Shown: positions 16,665 to 24,705 of the stretch, piece by piece | Numbering within the stretch: the first letter of the stretch is position 1 | How the letters are laid out: each line of letters begins with the position of its first letter | Source: Crateriforma sp964453205 | GTDB lineage: Bacteria; Planctomycetota; Planctomycetia; Pirellulales; Pirellulaceae | NCBI GenBank assembly: GCA_964453205.1 | Contig: CAYVRC010000042.1 | Span: 1 to 36,750, forward strand | DNA: 36,750 bases | Direction of reading: 5' to 3' | Program-made: the position numbers and the translations under genes | The notes under the pieces: model-generated | What the model was told of the DNA's origin: nothing | The model's database searches: none | Seen by the model: only the letters and a program-made list of their open reading frames with translations

Positions 16665-17345
16665 TCAATGCTCTTTTCCCGTCACCAAACGGGGCGGAAC
16701 GTGACTGATCGAATTCAACCAGTCCAAATGCCACTGCCCGTCCTGGTAACGTAACAACGTCACGCCGACGTTGACGAAGGGACCGAGCCGACCGATCGAA
16801 ACCGACGGACCGAGCATTTCCGCGACCAAACCGCGAATGAAATCGGCGTGCAAAATCGCGACGACGGATTGTCGCGTCGCGCCGAATTCGTCGACGAACC
16901 GCGCGACGACGGACTTGGTCCGCTGCTCGGATTCCTGTGGCGTTTCGCGATGCGGCTGGTTCCACCACCCGTCTTCGGTGATCGTGTCGTCCACGATGCA
17001 CAGCTCTTCGTCGGCATGGGCCAGTCGCCGAATGTCGGTTCGTCCCAGACCGGGGGCGCCGGAGTGATTCGCCGGCTCGTGGCCTTCGAAACACCCCCCG
17101 TTTTCGAACACCTGATGCCAAACGTGAACACGACGGGGACTCTGATCCAAGAAGGCTCGTGTCGTTTCCAACGTGCGACGAAAGGGACTGGTGATCAGGA
17201 CGTCGTGCTGCAACTTCGTCAGCCAGTCCGCCAATCCTTGAGCTTGCAAACGGCCACGAGCGGTCAGGGGCGGATCCGAAATGCGCTCATAGACCGGCCT
17301 GGCGTTGTTCAGACTTTCCGCGTGACGGATCAAATAAAGCTTCAT
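16665..17345 (-). CDS. Histidine phosphatase superfamily protein (phosphoglycerate mutase-like)
   Basis: A 226-residue branch-1 histidine phosphatase. The phosphoacceptor motif LIRHAES lies at residues 5-11 (His8), SPFRRTLET (53-61) gives a second phosphate-binding Arg, and ILHADF holds the second catalytic His (His166). Family members dephosphorylate small metabolites, proteins or act as mutases; the insert of roughly 60 residues between 85 and 145 (HVWHQVFENGGCFEGHE and beyond) matches a poorly characterised subgroup, so no specific substrate is given. The gene starts 18 bases after a small membrane protein gene on the same strand, which follows a GntP permease gene; these three look co-transcribed. 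Confidence 0.9.
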   Translation of the reverse strand: MKLYLIRHAESLNNARPVYERISDPPLTARGRLQAQGLADWLTKLQHDVLITSPFRRTLETTRAFLDQSPRRVHVWHQVFENGGCFEGHEPANHSGAPGLGRTDIRRLAHADEELCIVDDTITEDGWWNQPHRETPQESEQRTKSVVARFVDEFGATRQSVVAILHADFIRGLVAEMLGPSVSIGRLGPFVNVGVTLLRYQDGQWHLDWLNSISHVPPRLVTGKEH

Positions 17346-17363
17346 GAAAAACTGGCGACGTTT

Positions 17364-17729
17364 TCAAAGGGCGTGATTGCGTTTGCGACGCGACGATTCC
17401 GACAGTCGAGTGCGAACATAATCAATCATCATCCATTGCAACACGACCAACACCACCGGCATCGAGAACAACAGAAACTGCATCAGCGCCGTGTTGCTCA
17501 GCCACGACGGTCCGATTTTGACGAGCGAAATGAGAATCGCCATGACCAGCGAACCGTTGATGAACAACATCAAACAAGTCACCAAAGCAGACCCGACGGT
17601 CATCAGACAGCCCGCCGCGACGGTGCCGCGTTCGAACGTTCGCAGGTCGCTCGGACTCGGACCGCTTTCGGCGTCGGAGGTCGGATCACGGCGTTGTCGC
17701 GGGTGCAATGACGGATCGTTCAACGGCAC
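17364..17729 (-). CDS. Small membrane protein of unknown function
   Basis: I do not recognise the family. The 121-residue protein has a polar N-terminus (about 35 residues rich in Pro, Ser, Arg and Asp). Three hydrophobic segments follow, about 38-58, 60-75 (joined by a short turn) and 83-104, and a basic C-terminal tail (RTRLSESSRRKRNHAL) that by the positive-inside rule should be cytoplasmic. It sits between a GntP permease gene (28 bases upstream) and a histidine phosphatase gene (18 bases downstream) on the same strand, so it may be an accessory of either, but nothing in the sequence proves this. Confidence 0.72.
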   Translation of the reverse strand: MPLNDPSLHPRQRRDPTSDAESGPSPSDLRTFERGTVAAGCLMTVGSALVTCLMLFINGSLVMAILISLVKIGPSWLSNTALMQFLLFSMPVVLVVLQWMMIDYVRTRLSESSRRKRNHAL

Positions 17730-17757
17730 GGCTTTGGGTGGACGCTCGAAAGAATCA

Positions 17758-19647
17758 TCAATTCGCCATGGGAAGGATTTGGCTCAACAAAATCGTCACC
17801 AGCAAGCCGCCGACCGAAAGAACGGCCAACAGGGGCGTCCAGCTGCGCAAAGATTCGCTTTCGGTCAGGCCGCCCATTTTCGCGAAAATCCAAAACCCGC
17901 TGTCGTTCATCCAACTGCCCATCAGCGATCCCGACCCGACCGCAGTCGCGACGTAGACCATGTGAAAACTGGGCTTCATGTCACCGATGATCGCCGACAT
18001 CATGGCCGAACCGATGATCATGGCGACCGTGCTGCTGCCCTGGGCGATTTTCAGGACCGAAGCGATGCACCATCCCAACAGCAACAGCGCGACACCCTGC
18101 GCTCCGGCGCCGGAAAACAGTTCGCGGATCGAAGTACTGATGTCGGTATCGGTCAACATCGCACCGAAAGCGCCGCCGGCGGCGGTGATCAAAATAATGA
18201 CGCCGCCGGACATTAGTGATTCTTCGACGTCACCGCCGAGCGCCCGCCAAGACAATCCGCGGACCCGTTTCAGCGTCAGCATCGCGACGATCGCCGCCAA
18301 CATCAACGCAAAATTCGCGTTGCTCCACAACGAAAGCGAGTCCGCTATTTGTCGGGCTCGCGTGTCCCACTGGTGCGGCCGGATCAGTTCCGGCATCGCG
18401 GATTCCAACAGCGCTCGATTCATACGTCGTCGATCGACGGGTTTCATGCGATCCTTGTTGGCGGAAAGCCCTTTCTTGGCGACGTCCGAGATCGCGATGC
18501 CCAGGAAAGCGGTTTCGTCGTAAAAACCCGGGTCCGAAAGGATTTCGTTCAGTGCGTCGACGTAGGCTTGTCGCTGGGCGTCGTTGGTCGGTGCTTCCAG
18601 CAGCAGTTGCTGTTGTGCCGGCGTCAATCGACCGCTGCTGTAGATCCGGCCCGCAGGCGACGCGGGATCGGCATCGGCGATGGCTTGTGATAACGCGGCG
18701 AAATCGGTGACTTCTTCGACCTGCAATCTCGCCCGATCTTCCTTGTCGGCGATCGTGGTGGTCAAGGTGCCGGCGCCGATCAACACGACGGGCAACAAGA
18801 CGGGTAACAGCGAAACCCACATCGACGGCAGTTGGTCTTCCAGCAACGGCTTGTGTTTGTTTTCGTTGCCGCCCAGCGGTCGCATCGCGATCGGCATCCT
18901 GTTGTCGACGTAGACGGAAAACAGCAAGCCGAAGACCGCCGACGGGATCGCGACGAGTGCCCCGATGATCATCATCATGCCGATGTCGACGCCCAGCGTC
19001 GCGGCGACCAACAGCGGCCCGGGCGTCGGCGGCACCAACGTGTGCGTGATGCAACCGCCCGTCGCGATCGCCATCAAATAACGCAGATAGTGCTTGTTGG
19101 TGCGACGATACAGACTACGCGCCAAGGGAACCAATAAATAGAAAACCGTGTCAAAGAATACCGGGACGGCCAAAATGAACCCACTGACGGTCAGTCCCAG
19201 CGACACCTTTTTTTCACCCGTGATGCCGATGGCGGTTCGCACGATGCGATCGGCGGCGCCACTGTCCAGCATGCACTTGCCGATGATCGCGGCCATCGCG
19301 ATGACGATGCCGACTCCGCCGGCCGCACTGCCGAACGCGTTGACCACCGCGGACATCCGCACCCCGGAATCGCCACCGCTGGTCCAACCGATCAGCAGAC
19401 TGACAATGATCGCCGAGATGATCAGAGCCAAAAAAGCATTCAACTTGAGTCCGATGATCATGCCCAACACGGCGACGATGCCGATCGCGACCAAGATCAT
19501 CGGTTGCCAATTCACGTCGCCCGTGTCGTCCGCTGCGGTGGCCAGTTCGTTGACGACCTCGGCGGCTTCCTGCCCCATCACGTCGGGGACCAACGCCAGC
19601 GAACTTCCTAGGATCAGCCACGGCAGGAAAAGTTGAGGAAATCGCAT
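17758..19647 (-). CDS. GntP-family permease with large hydrophilic insert
   Basis: A 629-residue member of the gluconate:H+ symporter (GntP) family, notably longer than the usual 430-460 residues. An N-terminal signal-like segment (MRFPQLFLPWLILGSSLALVP) and a short polar stretch precede the transporter core. The core shows LGMIIGLKLNAFLALIISAI, the motif VPVFFDTVFYLLVPLARSL, and the hallmark THTLVPPTPGPL (201-212). The extra length comes mainly from a soluble insert of about 145 residues (about 301-445), rich in Asp, Ala, Arg and Gln, between two membrane helices. The C-terminal half (GGVIILITAAGGAFGAMLTD, MGSWMNDSGFWIF) is canonical. The substrate is probably gluconate or a related organic acid. 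The start at 19647 was preferred over 19842 for its signal-like N-terminus. It is divergent from the membrane-redoxin gene and probably heads an operon with the next two genes. Confidence 0.9.
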   Translation of the reverse strand: MRFPQLFLPWLILGSSLALVPDVMGQEAAEVVNELATAADDTGDVNWQPMILVAIGIVAVLGMIIGLKLNAFLALIISAIIVSLLIGWTSGGDSGVRMSAVVNAFGSAAGGVGIVIAMAAIIGKCMLDSGAADRIVRTAIGITGEKKVSLGLTVSGFILAVPVFFDTVFYLLVPLARSLYRRTNKHYLRYLMAIATGGCITHTLVPPTPGPLLVAATLGVDIGMMMIIGALVAIPSAVFGLLFSVYVDNRMPIAMRPLGGNENKHKPLLEDQLPSMWVSLLPVLLPVVLIGAGTLTTTIADKEDRARLQVEEVTDFAALSQAIADADPASPAGRIYSSGRLTPAQQQLLLEAPTNDAQRQAYVDALNEILSDPGFYDETAFLGIAISDVAKKGLSANKDRMKPVDRRRMNRALLESAMPELIRPHQWDTRARQIADSLSLWSNANFALMLAAIVAMLTLKRVRGLSWRALGGDVEESLMSGGVIILITAAGGAFGAMLTDTDISTSIRELFSGAGAQGVALLLLGWCIASVLKIAQGSSTVAMIIGSAMMSAIIGDMKPSFHMVYVATAVGSGSLMGSWMNDSGFWIFAKMGGLTESESLRSWTPLLAVLSVGGLLVTILLSQILPMAN

Positions 19648-19794
19648 CGTGCGCTCTCGCGAAGGGAAAAGAAACAGGCGTCGGACGGGCCAGAAACAAG
19701 CGGCAAGTTTAGCCGGGTTGGTCCCTCGTGTGGCTTGGCGGCGGGCGATAATCATCCATCTCCTCTTCTCCCCCGCCGTCACGTTCGAAACATC
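19648..19794. promoter_or_regulatory. Divergent intergenic region, GntP permease / membrane-redoxin
   Basis: These 147 bases separate two divergent starts and must hold both promoters. On the plus strand GATAAT (19747-19752) is a possible -10 hexamer, 42 bases before the ATG at 19795, without a convincing -35 at normal spacing. Confidence 0.3.
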
Positions 19795-20886
19795 ATGTCC
19801 ACGACCGACGATCTGGCCTCGGCTGCCACCCCGAGAAAACAACCGTCCTCCAGCCCGATCCCTGCGGTGGGATCGACAACAAAGACCGGGGGGCGCGGAC
19901 CGGCATGGATGCGTCTGACGCTGATCGCCGCGGCGGTCTATAACTTGGCCTGGGGGTTCTGGGTCATTCTACGACCGGACGATCTGTTCGTTTGGTCCGG
20001 TATTCAGCCGCCACGATATCCGGGCATCTGGCAATGCGTCGGGATGATCGTCGGCGTTTATGGCATCGGCTACGCGCTCGCAGCAACGGACCCGATCCGA
20101 CATTGGCCGATCACTTTGGTCGGTTTTCTCGGCAAAATTCTCGGGCCGATCGGATTTTTCGTGCCCTTGTTTTTCGGTCCGGTCGACGATCCGGGACGGC
20201 TTCCGATGTCCTGGGGGCTGACGATCATCACCAACGATCTGATTTGGTGGATTCCCTTTGCGGCGATCTTGTTCGCGGCGTTCAAGGAATTCAACAAACC
20301 GCCCGAGACGGAAAAGCTGACCATTCCGCAGGCCGACCGACTTTTTCAGTCCCAGCACGGCCGGTCGATCCACGAGTTATCCCAGGGCCGCCGCGTGTTG
20401 CTGGTGTTTCTGCGACACAGCGGATGCACGTTTTGCCGTCAGACGCTGGCCGATTTGTCAGCCAACTTGGAAAAAGTGAAGGCGGGCGGACTGATCCCCG
20501 TGATCGTTCACATGGGAGACAACGAAACGGAAGCGGAGTTTTTCGCCCACTACGGTTTGGCCGACGAACACCGAATCAGTGATCCGACTTGTCGGCTGTA
20601 TGCCGCTTACACTCTGCCCCGCGGCCGCTTGAGCGATCTTTTCGGCTGGTCGGTTTGGGCGAGAGGTTTTCGCGCGGCGATCATTCAGCGTCACTGGATC
20701 GGCAAGCTGGGCGGTGACGGTTTTCAACTCGGCGGATCCTTCATCGTGCGAGACGACCGCGTCCTGGCGAGCTTTTCGCAAAGATCGGCCGCCGATCAGC
20801 CCGACTTTTGTCAGCTCGCCGAGAACGACGCACCGCTTGCGAACGCCGATCAGATCGCGTCCGGTGGCGCGATCAGCGGCGTCTGA
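19795..20886 (+). CDS. Four-helix membrane domain fused to SelL/AhpC-like thioredoxin-fold domain
   Basis: A 363-residue two-part protein. After a polar, Ser/Pro-rich N-terminus, four hydrophobic helices follow (about 39-59, 77-97, 105-127, 140-163). The C-terminal domain (about 175-345) is a peroxiredoxin-like thioredoxin fold of the AhpC/TSA_2 or SelL type: VLLVFLRHSGCTFCRQTL carries the CxxC pair (Cys211, Cys214), followed by GLIPVIVHMGDNETEAEFFAHYGL and LGGSFIVRDDRVLASF. In SelL proteins the cysteines can be selenocysteines; here both codons are TGC. It is likely a membrane-tethered thiol oxidoreductase whose redox domain, by the positive-inside rule, probably faces the cytoplasm. The ATG at 19795 was chosen because upstream open codons overlap the divergent permease gene. 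Its last 37 bases overlap the convergent unknown gene. Confidence 0.85.
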   Translation: MSTTDDLASAATPRKQPSSSPIPAVGSTTKTGGRGPAWMRLTLIAAAVYNLAWGFWVILRPDDLFVWSGIQPPRYPGIWQCVGMIVGVYGIGYALAATDPIRHWPITLVGFLGKILGPIGFFVPLFFGPVDDPGRLPMSWGLTIITNDLIWWIPFAAILFAAFKEFNKPPETEKLTIPQADRLFQSQHGRSIHELSQGRRVLLVFLRHSGCTFCRQTLADLSANLEKVKAGGLIPVIVHMGDNETEAEFFAHYGLADEHRISDPTCRLYAAYTLPRGRLSDLFGWSVWARGFRAAIIQRHWIGKLGGDGFQLGGSFIVRDDRVLASFSQRSAADQPDFCQLAENDAPLANADQIASGGAISGV

Positions 20887-21617
20887 ATCGTCCTCGTCGT
20901 CGGTGGCGATCGCCGTGGGATGTAAAAATCGATCTGTTTATCTTGCATGATCCGATACTTGACGCCGTGACACCAAAGTCGAAAGTACGGTCTCAGCGGC
21001 TCCTGGCCGGCCAAACCTTGACTGACCAAAGCCTCTTGATAGAGCGGCCACATCAAATAGTCGCGCAACATCGCGTCGCAGTTGATGAAATAGAATGCCG
21101 GTCGGAGCGTCGCGGCGATCTCGTGCGACAAATCAATCCGCTCGGTCAGTTTGGGTGCTTGAGTCTGAAAAACCTTCATCAACTCGGATTGGTTGATCGC
21201 GTCCTTGGGATGTTTCGGCGGACTGCCTTCGAGGACCCGAACTTTCGGCAACGGCGTCAAGACTTCGATCAGACGATCGTCCGCCGTCGCGTCGGCGATC
21301 GACGCGACGCCGGACAACCAGTTCTCGGCCAGTTGCTGCGTTGCGTCGGCCGAGATCGGTTCGGGGGACCGGACGATGAAATAGACGTCTCGTCGACCAT
21401 CACCACGTCGATCACTTCCCGCGATCTCGAAGACTTCTTCCAGGCGGCGGTGGACGTCCTGACCGCCGGGCAAATCGTCGAACAAACCGGCAAGCCCTCT
21501 GCCGTCAGGCCGGAACTGTTGAAAGAAGCCGATCAGACTGTCCGGCGACGTCGGGTCATCGACACGGATGCAGGCCGCGTCGTGTAAACGTGCCAGTAAT
21601 TCTTGCGAACAAATCAA
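20850..21617 (-). CDS. Protein of unknown function, 255 residues
   Basis: I do not recognise this protein. It is soluble, with no signal peptide or membrane helix, and has a region rich in Asp and Gly (about 45-75), a strand-like segment RRDVYFIVRSPEP, and a conserved-looking core near 175-235 with several aromatic residues (AFYFINCDAMLRDYLMWPLYQEAL, RPYFRLWCHGVKYRIMQDKQIDFYIPR). The predicted start is TTG (21617) with AGGA eight bases upstream; no ATG fits. The 3' end overlaps the end of the membrane-redoxin gene by 37 bases on the opposite strand. The hydrolase gene on the same strand ends 131 bases upstream. Codon bias is like its neighbours, which supports a real gene. Confidence 0.7.
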   Translation of the reverse strand: MICSQELLARLHDAACIRVDDPTSPDSLIGFFQQFRPDGRGLAGLFDDLPGGQDVHRRLEEVFEIAGSDRRGDGRRDVYFIVRSPEPISADATQQLAENWLSGVASIADATADDRLIEVLTPLPKVRVLEGSPPKHPKDAINQSELMKVFQTQAPKLTERIDLSHEIAATLRPAFYFINCDAMLRDYLMWPLYQEALVSQGLAGQEPLRPYFRLWCHGVKYRIMQDKQIDFYIPRRSPPTTRTIQTPLIAPPDAI

Positions 21618-21748
21618 AGGAATCCTGCGGGCGTCGTGAAAGGGATGTGTGAAAGGGGAAACCGTCCGACCTTCTTTCCAGGATCACCCGTTTTCCCAAA
21701 CCATCGTGCCAGCTTGTCAAGGATCTCCGCCCGTTTCCCGCGCTTCGA

Positions 21749-22765
21749 CTAACTCCTTTCGATCCATTCGTACCGGCCGTTGGCACCGACGACCTCTTCC
21801 TCGATGAATCTCAAGATGGCCGCACCGACGGTTTTGCCGACTTCCGGTTTGGTGATCAAAGCCTGCCCCGACAAACTGGTCGGCAGCATCATTTCTTTCA
21901 GGTCGATTTCCCGCCCGCGAACCGCTTTTTTCTTGGCCACTTCGATCTGTTTGGCCATCCGCACACCGTCTTCCGCGTCTTCGCTGCGAGCCCCCACGAT
22001 CAGCAGGGTGGGCAACGACAACAGCGCGGGATCACGAATCGCCTGATCCATCGCCACGCCCTTGAAGGTCTTTTGCGGCGACACGTAAACCATGCCTTTC
22101 ACGTCTTGACCTTGTTTGATGCGGCCGACGCTGGGGAAGGCCCAGTCACGCTGGGCCCAATGCGAGGCAAAGATCGCACCTTCGCTGATTCCGATCATCA
22201 CCAAGGCGTTCAAGTTCAGTTTGCCTTCGTTGTTCTGCTCTTTCAAAAAACCTTTGGCCGATTCGATGTCCGCCGAGATGATGGCCTCGATTTCACGTCG
22301 TCCCATGCGTTGGGTGTCAAAGTTCTTTGTATTGCCGCGACGGTCGGTGTACGTGCGACTGGCACCGTGGCCGCGGTATTCCAGAATCAACACCGCATGA
22401 CCGGCCTTTTGCATGGTCTTGGCCAGATCTAGATACGGGCTTGCTTGGCCGCCCCATTCGTGGATCAACATGACGGGAACCGCTTGCTTTGCTTTCTTGG
22501 ATTCCAGATAGATCGCACGCAGGTTCACCCCGTCACGGGTCGTCAAGGTGATCGGCGTCGGTTCCGCTTCGGCCGGTGCCGCGGCACGTCGGGGCCGTGG
22601 ACGGATCGAGTCTTGGGCGGATCCGCTCGTCACGTCCAGCGTCAGGCAACAGCCGGCGATCACAGCGATTGCGGCGAAAAAGTTGCCGCCCGGACATCGC
22701 TTGTCGGTGTTTCGTATCGCGTGTGAAAAAGAGATGAAGCGATGCAAGTGACTCGGATACGTCAT
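21749..22765 (-). CDS. Exported alpha/beta hydrolase (dienelactone-hydrolase-like), catalytic His not seen
   Basis: A 338-residue alpha/beta hydrolase. The N-terminus has a hydrophobic export segment (FFAAIAVIAGC); IAGC at 36-39 fits a lipobox, so a lipoprotein is possible, although the n-region of some 28 residues is long. A Pro/Ala-rich linker (about 55-70) precedes the fold. HEWGG (102-106) is the oxyanion-hole motif, RGHGAS lies in the cap-proximal loop and the nucleophile elbow is GISEG (Ser194). An acidic residue follows LLIVGARSED. The last 130 residues contain no histidine; the position where the catalytic His is expected reads LPTSLSGQAL. The start ATG has GAGGA seven bases upstream. 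The substrate is unknown. RNase Y lies upstream on the same strand, 153 bases away. Confidence 0.85.
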   Translation of the reverse strand: MTYPSHLHRFISFSHAIRNTDKRCPGGNFFAAIAVIAGCCLTLDVTSGSAQDSIRPRPRRAAAPAEAEPTPITLTTRDGVNLRAIYLESKKAKQAVPVMLIHEWGGQASPYLDLAKTMQKAGHAVLILEYRGHGASRTYTDRRGNTKNFDTQRMGRREIEAIISADIESAKGFLKEQNNEGKLNLNALVMIGISEGAIFASHWAQRDWAFPSVGRIKQGQDVKGMVYVSPQKTFKGVAMDQAIRDPALLSLPTLLIVGARSEDAEDGVRMAKQIEVAKKKAVRGREIDLKEMMLPTSLSGQALITKPEVGKTVGAAILRFIEEEVVGANGRYEWIERS

Positions 22766-22918
22766 GTCGCGGTCCTCGGAGGATCGTGTCAGAAAAGGCT
22801 CGTGTCAGATAAGAATTCTGGTGCGATGACTCGGTTCATGCAACTCAGAAAGGTTCAGTCTAACCCGGCGATCGGGTCACCGTCAGGAATTCGTGAGGCG
22901 TCACGAATCCGTTCGGCG

Positions 22919-24487
22919 TTACTTGGCGAATTCGTTGAACTGGGATTCGCGAACCACCGTGACTTTGATTTCACCGGGGTACGTCAGTTCGTGTTCGAAA
23001 GCTTTCGCGATTTCGCGACAGATGATTGCGGCGCTGGCGTCGTCGGTGCGATTGCTATCGACCAGCACGCGGAGTTCACGACCGGCACTGATGGCAAAGG
23101 CTTGTTGGACGCCTTCGAAACGCGTCGCGATCGCCTCCAATTCCTCCATGCGTTTGACGTAACGCTCCAGGGATTCGCGTCGCGCGCCAGGACGACTGGC
23201 GCTGCACGCGTCGGCCGTCGCCACCAACATGGTGTAAGGATGCTGGGTGACGATGTCATCATGATGTCCACGGGCGGCGTGGACGACTTCGGCGGATTCG
23301 CCCGATCGTGCCAGCAGGTCGCCGCCGATCTTGGGGTGTCCGCCTTCGAGTTCATGATCCGCCGCTTTGCCGATGTCGTGCAGCAGACCGCAGCGTCGCG
23401 CCAAGTCGCCGTCCATGCCCAACATTTCGGCCAACAGCCCGGCCAGGAAGGCGACTTCGACGCTGTGTCGCAGCACGTTTTGGCTGTAGCTGGTTCGAAA
23501 ATGCAACCGGCCCAGCATCTGAACGACTCTGCGGTGCAAACCCGGCACGTTGACTTCGTCGGCCGCTTCGACGCCTTTTTTCACGATGAATTCGTCGATT
23601 TCTTCCCCCGTCTGGGCGACGACTTCTTCGATCTTGGACGGATGAATGCGGCCGTCGGCGATCAGTTTGTCCAGCGAGGCACGGGCGATCTCGCGTCGCA
23701 CCGGATCGAAACCGCTGACGATCACGACACCCGGCGTGTCGTCGATGATCAAGTCGACGCCGGTCAGTTTTTCGAACGCACGGATGTTGCGGCCTTCGCG
23801 GCCGATGATCCGCCCCTTCATGTCGTCGGTGGGCACGTCCACGGTGCTCGTGGTTGATTCGGCGGTGTGAGTCGACGCGAAACGCTGCATCGCCGTGAGC
23901 AGGATGTCGCGACTCTGTTGCTTCAACTTCTCTTGCAACGCTTTGTGGTGCTTGATGATTTGGGAACCGACTTCCTGGTCCAGTTCGCTGCGCAACGTGC
24001 CCAGTAATTTCTCGGTGGCTTCGTCGCGCGACAGCCCGCTGACTTGTTCCAGCACGACGGTTTGTTCTTGGATCTGGCGATCCAGATCGGCCCGTTGCTG
24101 GGCGACCGATTGCAGTTGACTGTTCAGCTGACTTTGGTCGGATTCGATCCGGTGTTGCTGTTTCTGCACGGACTCTTCTTGTTTGGCCAGTACCTCCCGG
24201 CGATGTTCCAGCTTCTGCAGCAATCGATTTTGTTGTGCCCGCTCGGCGGCGATCTCTTTTTCCGCTGCTGCTTTGATCTCGTAAGCCTTGTCTTTGGCGT
24301 CGACCAGCATCTGATTGCGTTCGACTTCGGCTTCCTTCCGCGCCGATACCTTCAGCTGGTCCGCTTGCGATTGGATCTTTTCCTGAAACTTGGAATACAG
24401 ACGTTGAACGACCGCCAGCACGGCGGCGACGCCCAGCAGGAAAAAGAAAAGACAGTAGAGAATCGTCTGCGCGGTCTCGGCGGTCAT
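22919..24487 (-). CDS. rny: Ribonuclease Y
   Basis: A 522-residue membrane-anchored endoribonuclease that initiates mRNA decay, with the usual length of the family. An N-terminal membrane helix (about 9-29) is followed by a long coiled coil (about 30-200, rich in Glu, Gln, Lys and Arg). Then come a KH RNA-binding domain (about 215-280; GREGRN at 229-234, TGVDLIIDDTPGVVIVSGFDPVRREIA) and an HD hydrolase domain (about 335-430; LRHSVEVAFLAG with His341, LLHDIGKA with His370/Asp371, GHHDDI). The C-terminal domain ends PGEIKVTVVRESQFNEFAK, as in characterised proteins. Start ATG 24487 places the membrane helix directly at the N-terminus. It is divergent from tilS across 218 bases. Confidence 0.97.
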   Translation of the reverse strand: MTAETAQTILYCLFFFLLGVAAVLAVVQRLYSKFQEKIQSQADQLKVSARKEAEVERNQMLVDAKDKAYEIKAAAEKEIAAERAQQNRLLQKLEHRREVLAKQEESVQKQQHRIESDQSQLNSQLQSVAQQRADLDRQIQEQTVVLEQVSGLSRDEATEKLLGTLRSELDQEVGSQIIKHHKALQEKLKQQSRDILLTAMQRFASTHTAESTTSTVDVPTDDMKGRIIGREGRNIRAFEKLTGVDLIIDDTPGVVIVSGFDPVRREIARASLDKLIADGRIHPSKIEEVVAQTGEEIDEFIVKKGVEAADEVNVPGLHRRVVQMLGRLHFRTSYSQNVLRHSVEVAFLAGLLAEMLGMDGDLARRCGLLHDIGKAADHELEGGHPKIGGDLLARSGESAEVVHAARGHHDDIVTQHPYTMLVATADACSASRPGARRESLERYVKRMEELEAIATRFEGVQQAFAISAGRELRVLVDSNRTDDASAAIICREIAKAFEHELTYPGEIKVTVVRESQFNEFAK

Positions 24488-24705
24488 GTTGCCATTGTCT
24501 CGTGCTCGGCCTCGTCAAGTTGCTGACTGTGGCACGAATTCGGCCCCGGATCGCAGCTCCAACGTCGTCCGTTCAATCTGAAACCCGACGTCCGACGATC
24601 GAGGCATCGTAACGTTTTCTCGGGGTTGACGGTATCACGGGGGTCCGTCGGCGTGTCGTGGGGCTTCTGGCGGCCGGGGCGGCAAGCGATGAAGATGCTG
24701 GCATC

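Noticed and set aside
20395..20470. Selenocysteine at the SelL-like active site
   Set aside because: Both active-site codons are TGC, so this copy is a cysteine version; no in-frame TGA occurs there.
21692..21720. Perfect TTGACA (minus strand, 21720-21715) upstream of the 255-residue unknown gene
   Set aside because: No acceptable -10 hexamer at 16-18 bases (the region reads TGGGAA/GGGAAA), so I do not call it a promoter.
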